Source: a virus. Taken from it: a stretch of 29,173 bases of DNA. Both the position numbers and the translations under genes were made by a program. The DNA lies in the IMG/VR virus record IMGVR_UViG_3300044491_000854, positions 1 through 29,173 of that record; one strand, written 5' to 3'. Of the stretch, positions 14,096-23,100 are shown piece by piece. Under the pieces are notes generated by a model that did no database searches, was not told the DNA's origin, and saw only the letters and a program-made list of their open reading frames with translations. Every line of letters begins with the position of its first letter. Within the stretch, counting starts at the first letter, position 1.

Positions 14096-15575
14096 CTTTA
14101 AGTACGCACTCGACTAACTTTTCTGACTCGTTGTCATTACTTTCAAGGGCAATACCTACTAATCCTGTTGTAGAAATTGTTGAACATACGCCGTCTTCCC
14201 AAGCATAAACTGCTTGTCCTTTTTTAACAGCACCTTTTACTCTTACAGGAACACGACCTTTAAGACCAATTGCTTGACCGTCTGCTTCGCTATTCATTAA
14301 GTATGCTGGCTCTGCTGATATAACACCGATTGCCATACAACTTGATTTACATGCTGTAGTTTCGGCTTCGCCGCCTACACACATTGCTGTTCCTACTGGA
14401 TACTCTTGATCTGTTGTGTATTTTTCTGCTAAGTCAGCATATCTTGCACTTGTTGATATACCGTTAAATACATTAGCAGATAAATTACCACTAGCATCTC
14501 GAACTGCTACTGTATTATTTGTTGGATTAACATCACCTGTTCTATAATTTGATCCAACTTGTAAGTTAATAGCGTTAGTCGCTAAACCGTTAAACGAAGT
14601 AGCATATATATTTCTAAATTTAAAAGTACTAGTACCAATGTCATATGTTGCTGTTGATGTTGGAATTAACCCAACAGCTGAAACGTGGAATGGTTCAGTT
14701 GTTACTCCGCCTGCTGACTTAACTTTAAATCTAATCTTTTTACCAACTGTGTTTTCGATAACTAGTTCATCACCTGTGTTAGCTGGATCGATATAAATCT
14801 TACCGTCGTTTGCCGCACCGACTGTTAGTCCAGTATCGCTGAATCTTACAATATCACCAAATGAACTTTCTTGTCCTGGTGTGTTTTGTACAAAGTTTGT
14901 TGCAAGTACGCCGCCTAATGCGTCAGCATTAGATGCTGTACCGTGGAATCTATGTGCTGTCGAAGTTACACCGTTTGTTCCAGATGTTGTATTCCTTAAT
15001 GTAATACCTTGTCTAACTACATCGTATCCTGTAATTACGTTAGCAGGATCTGTTTGATCAATAGTAAACTCACTAGCACTAATAATAAACACAACTGCGT
15101 CATCAACTGTACCTTTAATAATTGTTCTATTATTCTGAGATGTATCTCTTACTTGGGCAGTAACCATTGCTGATACAGTTTCGCCAATAGATTGTGGACC
15201 AATTAGGACAAATCCACCATCTGCGTTTTGTGCGTATAACTGATTATTTCCGGTATCCCACCAAAAATCACCAGTAGTTAAACCTACTGGTTGTGTGCCA
15301 CTTACTTCAGCACCGCCTGTTGTTCTAAATTTTGTTCCGTCGTAAAACTTTAGTTTTTTTACCGAGCTATCAAACCAAATCTGTCCTGATAAAGGATTAG
15401 CTGGTGAATTGCCACTGGAAAAACTTTCCATCAAATGTACAAAGTTTTCGTTTTGGATTTCACCATAACCAGCATAATTTTTACCTACTAGCTTAATAGT
15501 AGTGCTTTGGTCAATGGTGCCATCTTCAACTGTGGTTAACTGTTGTCCATTTGTTAAATTGATTACATATGCCAT
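14091..15575 (-). CDS. Tail fibre protein with shared N-terminal module and Cys-containing C-terminal domain
   Basis: The 494-residue product begins with the module shared by three adjacent fibre genes: MAYVINLTNGQQL, a ENFVHLMESF helix, and SGQIWFDSSVKKLKFYDG (63-80), followed by a second GDFWWDTGNNQLY repeat. The middle is a long beta-rich shaft with the sequence ATYDIGTSTFKFRNIYA and a SGNLSANVFNG segment. The C-terminal 116 residues start with YADLAEKYTTDQ (379-390) and carry five cysteines (C399, C409, C413, C464, C490) and the KGRVPVRVKG segment (439-448). Similar YADLAE-headed ends occur on fibres of marine T4-like phages and may be an autoproteolytic or receptor-binding head. There are no cysteines elsewhere in the protein. 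The ribosome site AGGGG precedes the ATG by 7 bases and a perfect late box lies 26 bases upstream. Confidence 0.82.
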   Translation of the reverse strand: MAYVINLTNGQQLTTVEDGTIDQSTTIKLVGKNYAGYGEIQNENFVHLMESFSSGNSPANPLSGQIWFDSSVKKLKFYDGTKFRTTGGAEVSGTQPVGLTTGDFWWDTGNNQLYAQNADGGFVLIGPQSIGETVSAMVTAQVRDTSQNNRTIIKGTVDDAVVFIISASEFTIDQTDPANVITGYDVVRQGITLRNTTSGTNGVTSTAHRFHGTASNADALGGVLATNFVQNTPGQESSFGDIVRFSDTGLTVGAANDGKIYIDPANTGDELVIENTVGKKIRFKVKSAGGVTTEPFHVSAVGLIPTSTATYDIGTSTFKFRNIYATSFNGLATNAINLQVGSNYRTGDVNPTNNTVAVRDASGNLSANVFNGISTSARYADLAEKYTTDQEYPVGTAMCVGGEAETTACKSSCMAIGVISAEPAYLMNSEADGQAIGLKGRVPVRVKGAVKKGQAVYAWEDGVCSTISTTGLVGIALESNDNESEKLVECVLKV

Positions 15576-15601
15576 TTATAAACCCCTAATTGTGTTATAT
15601 G

Positions 15602-15609
15602 TATTTATA
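15602..15609 (-). promoter_or_regulatory. T4-type late promoter box (TATAAATA)
   Basis: A perfect TATAAATA on the minus strand lies 26 bases upstream of the fibre gene that starts at 15575. The TAA stop codon of the preceding fibre gene is embedded in the box. T4-like phages use this element with the gp55 sigma factor for late transcription; T4 late promoters need no -35 box. Confidence 0.65.
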
Positions 15610-17443
15610 CTAAACTGCCCGGAGTCAAGTCTTCAACATATACCCATGCTCCCGCAGTAATCCTAAATAGTTTAAGTGTTCTTGTTACTGTTGATGTAAT
15701 AGAACCTGTTGCGTCATTAAATACAGCACTTTGAATAACACTAATTGACCCGTCATCATTTCCACCGTTATCTAATTGCTGAACTAATGTTGTACTTTCA
15801 TTAAATGCTAAGTCTAGTGAAGCACCTGTTAATGTAGCAGTAGCACCTGTAGTTGTTGTACAGTGTACTCTTGCTTCTGTTCCGTCTTGCTTAATACTAA
15901 CTGGAGCAATATCATTTAAAATAGTAGCAATATTTGTATGCTGTTGTGTACTTCCTGCTGTTCCTAGTCCAGTAACATCTAATGCTAACGCAATTACTTC
16001 TAAATTAATTTGACTATCAACATAATTTTTTGTAGCAACATCTTGTGCTGACGATGGATCTGAAACATTTGTAATACGCTGTGTTGTAGTAAGTGATACT
16101 GGTCCAGCAACATCAAATGTTAATCCGTTTCCACTTAAATCAGTTGACGATGATTGTAATCTTACTCCACTAAACGAAATGTTACCAATATTAGCCGATG
16201 TAAGCGCACCGATACTTGTAATACCTGGAGCACTTGTGCCGCTAATAATGTCTACGCCGTTTGCTTTGATTTTTGTTCCTGGTAATAAATTAATACTTTG
16301 ATTGGTTGTCCACGACTGTGTAGCTGTTCTCCATAACCATTCTTTATCGCCTCCGGAACTTTGTACAATTATTCCTGCTTCGTCAACTTGTGTATCATTT
16401 AAAACTGTACTATCACTTGATTTGGCAAGTATAATACTCTTATCTTCAATATTTAATTCTGTAACGTCGATACTAATTGTATCACCGCTTACTATTAAGT
16501 TGCCACCTACACGCACATCTCCGCCTACATCTAATGTATAAGCGGGACTGTCATTGTATATTCCTATTCTACTATCTCGAGCTTTAACACTAATAGCATT
16601 TTGAATACCACCTGATGTACGAACTTGTAATGTATAGTTTTGATTTGAAACTTCGTTAAGTGCTATAACTCCTGCGCTTGTTACTTTGATAACATGGTTA
16701 TCACCTAACCCAACAGTAAGACCGTTGTTATTTCTTACAGCAAGTGAACCACTAGTAGCATCATCCGAGTCACTAGCAAGAAACTGTGCCGCTGTTCTTG
16801 ACACATTATTACTATCAACTAGTGCCGATGTCCTTAAAGCTGTGCCAGCGAAAATAAAGTCTTGGTCAACAACGTTAAATCCCTTAACAACATTACCTGA
16901 AAAGTTAGGAATTGTGTCTACGTTTTGCGGTGTAAATGAAACTTTACTCCATAACCCTACAAGTGTGCCGCCTACCCAATATTTTACAATAGTTCTACTA
17001 GTACCTGTTTGATCAAGTACTGTAATTACTTCAGGACCAGAACGTCCCTGGAACGCATTGTAAATCGGTCCTGCTAATTCTAAGTCTGTGCCGTCAAAGA
17101 AATAAAGTTGATTACTATCATTATTAATCCATAAATCTCCAGCAACCATAACAGGCTGCTGTGGTCCGACAATTGGTCCGCCACCTGTTGTCCAATTAGC
17201 ACCAGTATAAACTTTTAAACGTGATACACTAGTATCCCACCATATTTGTCCAGCAAGCGGTGTCGGAGGAGCAGAAGAACTAGCAAAGTTTTCAAGCATT
17301 TTAACAAAGTTTTCGTTAATTGCTTCGCCGAATCCAGAATACCCTCTACCAACAAGGGTTAAATCTGACGATGTAGAATCTATCTGTCCGTCTGCAAGGT
17401 TAACAAGTAACGCCCCGTTAGTCTTATTAATTTGATATGCCAT
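15605..17443 (-). CDS. Tail fibre protein with shared N-terminal module (612 residues)
   Basis: I start at the ATG at 17443-17441, one base after the stop of the preceding fibre gene, instead of a TTG four codons earlier; it then aligns with MAY at the start of the two sister fibres. The module reads MAYQINKTNGALL, ENFVKMLENFASSSAP (44-59), AGQIWWDTSVSRLKVYTG and GDLWINNDSNQLYFFDG. Further on are a LDVGGDVRVGGNLIVSGD shaft motif, a DVATKNYVDSQ segment that is a common trimer-forming element of phage fibres, and a beta-rich C-terminus ending in WVYVEDLTPGSLV. There is no chaperone or protease domain. It is one of three tandem fibre genes, probably arisen by duplication of the head module. The receptor-binding part is most likely the C-terminus. 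Confidence 0.82.
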   Translation of the reverse strand: MAYQINKTNGALLVNLADGQIDSTSSDLTLVGRGYSGFGEAINENFVKMLENFASSSAPPTPLAGQIWWDTSVSRLKVYTGANWTTGGGPIVGPQQPVMVAGDLWINNDSNQLYFFDGTDLELAGPIYNAFQGRSGPEVITVLDQTGTSRTIVKYWVGGTLVGLWSKVSFTPQNVDTIPNFSGNVVKGFNVVDQDFIFAGTALRTSALVDSNNVSRTAAQFLASDSDDATSGSLAVRNNNGLTVGLGDNHVIKVTSAGVIALNEVSNQNYTLQVRTSGGIQNAISVKARDSRIGIYNDSPAYTLDVGGDVRVGGNLIVSGDTISIDVTELNIEDKSIILAKSSDSTVLNDTQVDEAGIIVQSSGGDKEWLWRTATQSWTTNQSINLLPGTKIKANGVDIISGTSAPGITSIGALTSANIGNISFSGVRLQSSSTDLSGNGLTFDVAGPVSLTTTQRITNVSDPSSAQDVATKNYVDSQINLEVIALALDVTGLGTAGSTQQHTNIATILNDIAPVSIKQDGTEARVHCTTTTGATATLTGASLDLAFNESTTLVQQLDNGGNDDGSISVIQSAVFNDATGSITSTVTRTLKLFRITAGAWVYVEDLTPGSLV

Positions 17444-17444
17444 C

Positions 17445-19526
17445 TTAGCCCCCAACTCCTGTGTAAATAATATATTTGACTGTTAAGAACGGATTCATAA
17501 CATTAAATGGTGTGCCTAGTTCAGTAACATCGAATGTTTCATACTCTTCAAGTCCTGTGTTTGCATTATAAGTAATGTTTCTTCTGTTTAGAACACCGCC
17601 TGATGAAGTTCTTGCTTGTCCTGCTCCTGAGCCTGTAGGAGCATCATATGGAATAGTATCAGCATCCTGTTGTACGCCACTATCATCAAGTATTACATAA
17701 AACTGTGCACCTTTTGGAGATCTTAAATCATGCTCGTGTTCTGGTAAGTTTTTAACATCAATAGATCTGCTTTCAACACCTGAACCAAGGCCAACTATAT
17801 CAGCGTTAACGTCTGAAACTCTGTTAGCACTTGTACCTCCCATATTATCAGCACCTAGGGCAAATCTACCTCTAAAGTCAGGAAGTCCAAAATTACCCGA
17901 TGTAACTTGGCTTTGGTCTTTGAACTGATATAAAATTGTGTTATACAAAGTAAGATAATCTGAAATTTTAACTTCTGATCCGTCGCATAATAACCAACCA
18001 CCCGGTACTGATTGTCCGCCATATGGTACAATAGTTCCTACAGGAATAACTGGAACACTACTAACTAGTGCTTGTTGTGATATTTTAAATACTCCAGTGT
18101 CATCGCCCGAAATTCTGTTGATAATAATTTCATCATCTCTATTAGGTGATGTAACTGATTGTTTACCAGCAATGAATGTATTACTAATAGACGTATTAAA
18201 TGTCTTAGCAGTGCCGCCAACTTGTCCGTCAAATGTAATTTGGTTTGAACTAACATCTCCTGTTAATTCAAAAGTTGTTGCTGATGTTAACTTATTAGCA
18301 TTAGTGGCGCCGCCTGTAACTGTACCTGTAATATTACCAATTAAGTTTCCTCTGAACTCAACAGCATGTACAGCTGACCATCTTTTTGTTGTTGATCCTA
18401 ATGAATGACTTTGTGTAGCTAGTGGTAAAATACTTGCTGTTGTACTTTCACCTGCTACATTTAAATTTGTACCTACAAATAGTTTTTTAGCAATGCCAAC
18501 ACCGCCGCTAATTTTAACTGCTCCTGTGCCGATACTTGCGCTATCTGTTGTACCTTGTATAATTAAATTTTCGCTCGATTGTATTGAGCCTTGAACATCT
18601 AACGCTTCAGCAGGACTTAATGTATTAATACCAACTTTTTCTGTTGAGTCGATTCTAATAACATTTTTCTGTACACCTAAGTTATTAACTTTAAAATCAA
18701 TCGGTGCTCCTGATGTTAAGTTAGTAATGACGCCTGATGTACCTTGTACATCAAATGTTACAGTAGCAGTTTGTCCTACTTGTAAACCTTTGTTATTACT
18801 AATAATAAGTTGTTCGTTTGATGTACTTGTGACATCGTTTCTTAAAAATTTACTTGCGTCAACTTTTACACCGTTAACTACAAGATTTTCTGCTTTTTCA
18901 CTTGTACCTAAAAATCTTCCAATGCCGTCGCCACTAATATTTAGACTCGATAAGTTAAATCCTGGTTGGATTATTGTAAATCCTGGAATAGTTGTTTTTG
19001 GCTGGAATGTCCTTGTACTATAAATTGCTAACGGAGATCCTGCTACTTCAACTTGTAGTATCGTGTAAAGTATATCATCTTTTCCTGTTACCACCGCAGG
19101 TTTAGCACCTGTAAGCAAGCCGTCACTATATTCAGGTCCGACTAGTGTCCAGCCACTACCTGTAAAAATATACAACTGATTATTATCTGTATCCGACCAA
19201 AGATCACCTTGTAAAGCATTTGCTACCTCAGGTGCTGTATTTCCTTTTTTAAGACCACTAGCATTAACCCATACTGTACCGTCATATAGTTTAAGTGTGT
19301 CAACTCCTGTTGAACTATCGTACCATAACTGTCCTTGAATTGGGTTTCTTGGAGCAGATGTACTAGCAAAATTTTCTAATTGTTTTAAAAAGTTTTCAGC
19401 AATAACTGACCCATAGCTAGTAGTGTTACGTCCAGGAATATCTAGACTTGTTTGTTGGTTAATTGTACTATCTTCGATTGATATAGTACCTTTGTTAGTG
19501 TCTGAGTAGTTAATTGTATATGCCAT
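17445..19526 (-). CDS. Tail fibre protein with shared N-terminal module and phage tail-collar domain
   Basis: The 693-residue product starts with MAYTINYSDTNKGTIS, then ENFLKQLENFASTSAP, QGQLWYDSS, LKLYDG and GDLWSDTDNNQLYIF, the same module as in the two fibre genes that follow. A shaft includes LDVQGSIQSSENLIIQGT and RWSAVHAVEFRGNLIGNITG. Residues from about 493 form a phage tail-collar domain: IPVGTIVPYGGQSVPGGWLL, CDGSE, FGLPDFRGRFALG and ENxEHxH-like KNLPEHEHD, then MNPFLTVKYIIYTG at the end. The tail-collar domain often ends fibre proteins and may bind a partner fibre or receptor. The ATG shares one base with the preceding stop (TAATG). Of the three fibres this is the most likely to be the principal one, by its length and domain end. 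Confidence 0.88.
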   Translation of the reverse strand: MAYTINYSDTNKGTISIEDSTINQQTSLDIPGRNTTSYGSVIAENFLKQLENFASTSAPRNPIQGQLWYDSSTGVDTLKLYDGTVWVNASGLKKGNTAPEVANALQGDLWSDTDNNQLYIFTGSGWTLVGPEYSDGLLTGAKPAVVTGKDDILYTILQVEVAGSPLAIYSTRTFQPKTTIPGFTIIQPGFNLSSLNISGDGIGRFLGTSEKAENLVVNGVKVDASKFLRNDVTSTSNEQLIISNNKGLQVGQTATVTFDVQGTSGVITNLTSGAPIDFKVNNLGVQKNVIRIDSTEKVGINTLSPAEALDVQGSIQSSENLIIQGTTDSASIGTGAVKISGGVGIAKKLFVGTNLNVAGESTTASILPLATQSHSLGSTTKRWSAVHAVEFRGNLIGNITGTVTGGATNANKLTSATTFELTGDVSSNQITFDGQVGGTAKTFNTSISNTFIAGKQSVTSPNRDDEIIINRISGDDTGVFKISQQALVSSVPVIPVGTIVPYGGQSVPGGWLLCDGSEVKISDYLTLYNTILYQFKDQSQVTSGNFGLPDFRGRFALGADNMGGTSANRVSDVNADIVGLGSGVESRSIDVKNLPEHEHDLRSPKGAQFYVILDDSGVQQDADTIPYDAPTGSGAGQARTSSGGVLNRRNITYNANTGLEEYETFDVTELGTPFNVMNPFLTVKYIIYTGVGG

Positions 19527-20137
19527 TATTCACTTAGCCCCGATAAACTTTGTACACGCACAGTATAATCAATTTGAATAAGTCTATTCAAACTCTTTTG
19601 TACTGGGTGGAAAATAACATGAGTAAGTAATCTACCTTGTCCGGATGGGCTATAACTTACTAGTCCTAGTTCATCAAAAACATACAAACTATCAGCATTA
19701 GTAGCATTATCAACAGCATCTTGACCTGCTGGTTCGCCGTAATCAAGTAGACAACTAACAACAATATCTGTATAGTTAGTACCACTTACGTGTCTTGATT
19801 CAATTTTATTACGTGCCGGGTCTGTATTGTTAACACTTCTGTCATCAACTACTTTAATAAAAGTTTGATTATACAAACTAGCATTTGTGCCTGTACTGTT
19901 AGGCGTAAGATATGTAATAATTCCTGTAGGATCAATACTTGTACCACCGTTGCCAAATGCCATCTGATAAACAAATCCTTCACCTGCGTTAGCTAAACTT
20001 TCAGCTAATGAAATACTCATGTTTTCATAGTGAATAGCGTTTCTTTTATCAATAAGCACTTCGCCCGACTTAGGGTCAGTAATCTTAATATGTCCTTGGA
20101 GCATTACTCCGTTTTGTTCTTTAATAGTGTCTATCAT
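19526..20137 (-). CDS. Conserved virion structural protein (203 residues)
   Basis: The protein has GHIKITDPKSGEVLIDKRNA (15-34), IHYENMSISLAESLANAG, then MAFGNGGTSIDPTGIITYL (59-77) and a beta-rich C-terminal half with a YVFDELGLVSY segment and LLTHVIFHPVQKSLNRLIQI. This pattern (KRNAIHYENM followed by MAFGNGGT) is known from structural proteins of marine T4-like phages, where it lies next to fibre genes. There is no enzymatic motif, signal peptide or membrane segment. The ribosome site TAGGA is about 9 bases upstream of ATG and a late-promoter box is 17 bases upstream. The location between the giant protein and the fibres suggests a baseplate or fibre-connector role, which is inference only. 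Confidence 0.75.
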   Translation of the reverse strand: MIDTIKEQNGVMLQGHIKITDPKSGEVLIDKRNAIHYENMSISLAESLANAGEGFVYQMAFGNGGTSIDPTGIITYLTPNSTGTNASLYNQTFIKVVDDRSVNNTDPARNKIESRHVSGTNYTDIVVSCLLDYGEPAGQDAVDNATNADSLYVFDELGLVSYSPSGQGRLLTHVIFHPVQKSLNRLIQIDYTVRVQSLSGLSE

Positions 20138-20154
20138 AATTTTTTCCTACACTG

Positions 20155-20162
20155 TATTTATT
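20155..20162 (-). promoter_or_regulatory. T4-type late promoter box (AATAAATA)
   Basis: AATAAATA fits the NATAAATA late-promoter pattern and lies 17 bases upstream of the ATG of the 203-residue virion gene. As at 15602-15609, it contains the TAA stop of the preceding gene. Confidence 0.5.
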
Positions 20163-23100
20163 TGGGTAGCTCCACCTTTTCTGCCTTAAAGAAACGTGCA
20201 ACCAAACTTTCTGCATCATTTAGTGATTCTCCGTGATCTGTCCATAATGTACCTGTTCTGCGTACAACTTGTATTTTAACACCATCACCAGGCTTATTTA
20301 ACAATGTTACAAACGGTGTTGTTCCATCTACTGAAAACTCTGCTGGGGATGTAATATCAGCTTCTGGAGAATCTTGATCTTGTGTTGCGTCAAATAATTG
20401 GATAGCATTTTTACGAAGTCTTTTACCACCTACAAATACCTCAAATTCATTTACGCTATTTGGTGTAAATCCTAACTCAAAAACCTGTGTTGAATTATCA
20501 CCTATAATCTCATCAATAGTAGTAGTATCTTTATAAGGAGCTGTTTGTGTATTATCAGCATTATAAACGTCACTACCTGCTAAATGTAAAGTTTTTGCTC
20601 CTGTACCAAGTGTTGATCGTTGTATTTGACGTAATACGTTACCTTGTTTAATTAAATATTCAATACGTTCGCCATTTACAAATATAATACCTGGTATAGC
20701 ACTATTTTTATCTGGTGCGCTAAGTGTACTAGCATCTTCTAACACAATTTGTTTATCTGTTATTTCTAAATCAATTGCTAATTTTAATGGTGCTTTGTCA
20801 CCTAGACGTTTATAGATATTTCTGTTTAAAATATCTTTAAACTGACTGAATCCAAATTTTGGAGTTACCGGTCCTAACGCACTGAATTGTATAATTTCTA
20901 TAACACTATTATCATCAAAACTTGTTTTATATCTTAAATAGTTTCGATCATCAGTTAATATGTAGTCTACACTAGGTGTTTGTAGTACACCGTCAATAGT
21001 TAACCAAACATACTGAGCATCAATAGCCGTATATCTTAATTTAATAAGGCCGCCTTGTAAACGCTTAAATTCTTTAAAGTCTTCACTGTTTACATTTACT
21101 TCAGTTCTTGAAACAACATCATAATTGATTCTTTCAAAATCCATACTATCGTGCTTATTAAATGTGTATACTGTAAATTTCTCGCCTTCTGCCGGAGCTG
21201 TTTTTAATTGTATATCGGAACCGCTATCAACCCATGTGTCTTGATTGTTAATAGATTGTACACTACCAAACGCATATTCGCCGTCGGTTCGCAAATATAC
21301 TTCTAATGTGTCGCCTGTTTTGCCGATACCTGGTTCAAGTATAATACTACTATTTGATGGTCGAATATTATATTCAACGGCAATAGTTAGTTCTACACCA
21401 TTTAGTAATACTAGTATATCGCTACTATCAAACGATCCTACTGGTGATTGCCAAATTTTAAGATAATATTCTCTAGTACTAGTAACTTCAAACTGTTGAT
21501 TATATCCAGGATTTAGTAATCTATTTCCTTGCTTTACAATTACATTATGACTATTTGGCTTTGCGCTATAAGGAGTTTTAGCTAATGAAAATACTTTTGT
21601 ACTTCCGTCTCCAATAAACTCGGTTGTTTCAATTTTACTAAAACTGTCTGTCTTACTATAGATAGCATAGTTAATTAAACTATTATCAGCAGGCGCAGTA
21701 CCAAATAGTATAGTTGCTTTAGGATCAGCATCGTCGGTACTATCGTCATTTGGACTTGTTACCAATACACTTTCAACAATCTCGCCATTAACTGTAGCAA
21801 TATAATCTAATTCATCTGTAAATCTTGCCTTTGTAACGTACTGTATAGTAGAACCGTCACCGATAATTTCTCCTTGTTCAAGAATGTTTTCACCATTGCC
21901 ACTAATACTAACAATGTTTACTTCAGATCCTAAACTAGGTACTGTTGAAAGTTTAACTGTTTTGTTTTTATAATTTACAGTAAACTGTGATTCAGCTTGT
22001 ATAATACTATTCACTGTAACAAATAATCCGTTTTTATTCTGAGGTTGAATTCCAAAAGTAAATGTATTTTGTATACCATCAGCACTGTAACTATTACTTG
22101 ATAGTATACTGCCGCCTTCTGAAGGTCTGTGATAAACTTTAATATCTACTGAGTCAAGTACTTGTCCTGGTACTTGTTCTTCCGGACCTTTACTAGTAGT
22201 TGGTGTAACAAATCCGTCACCGTCTACTATAATTTCTTCTGGATTTATTCCTTTAGCAGTACCAAATGCTAGATTGCCGCCTTGTAATAATGTATCGTAT
22301 GAAGTAGGATCTGGAATAATCGAACCGTCTGATGATTTTTTACGTACAACTACAACATCGCCATTGACAAATCTTTGTACATCCATTAAAATAGTAACAG
22401 TATCAGTTGTACCGTCACCAGTTAGTGATTGTAATACAGCATTTTCATTAGTTTGAGCATCTGTACCAAAATTTGAATCGTCAATGCGTACACCATTCAA
22501 ATATATGTTATATTCAATTCCATCTTCTAGCGGTGTACTAAGCTGAAATACTTCAGTACTTCCGTCTAGTTGGAATATTTCATCTTCGAATGTAGTATCA
22601 AATGTATCATATGTTGTTGTAAACCAAGCATCTGAATCCCAGCCTGTTCCAGAACCAAAATCAAAGCTAGTAACTTCTACGCCGCCGTAGTCAATTCCAT
22701 CTAGTAACTGACCAAGATCATTACCGTATTGTCCTGTGGTTGGATCATAATATAAATTAATTCTATCTTGCGCTTGTAATAAATCTGGAGATTTGTTATA
22801 CGTTACTGATATTTCTCGACCTAATGATAATGCTGTTGTAAAGTTAATTCTTCCAAAGCTACGTGTAAATCCTTTTGATGTGTCGTTAACATTTTCAAAA
22901 GTGTATTCGCTTCGTAATAATTCTAAGCCATCTAGTAGCACAGTGATATTTGTTGATTTTAGTTGCATTGGCCATTTTAAGTCTTGCTGTAATTGATCTA
23001 CTGTACTAGTAAACGTTTCTGTCTCTGTTAGAGTTTGGAACAAATATGCGCCGGTAACTCTATCAAACTTAACTCTTATTGAAGAAGATTTAGCTTTGCC

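Noticed and set aside
17444-17455. TTG start four codons before the ATG of the 612-residue fibre gene.
   Set aside because: The ATG gives the same MAY start as the two sister fibres and lies one base past the previous stop.
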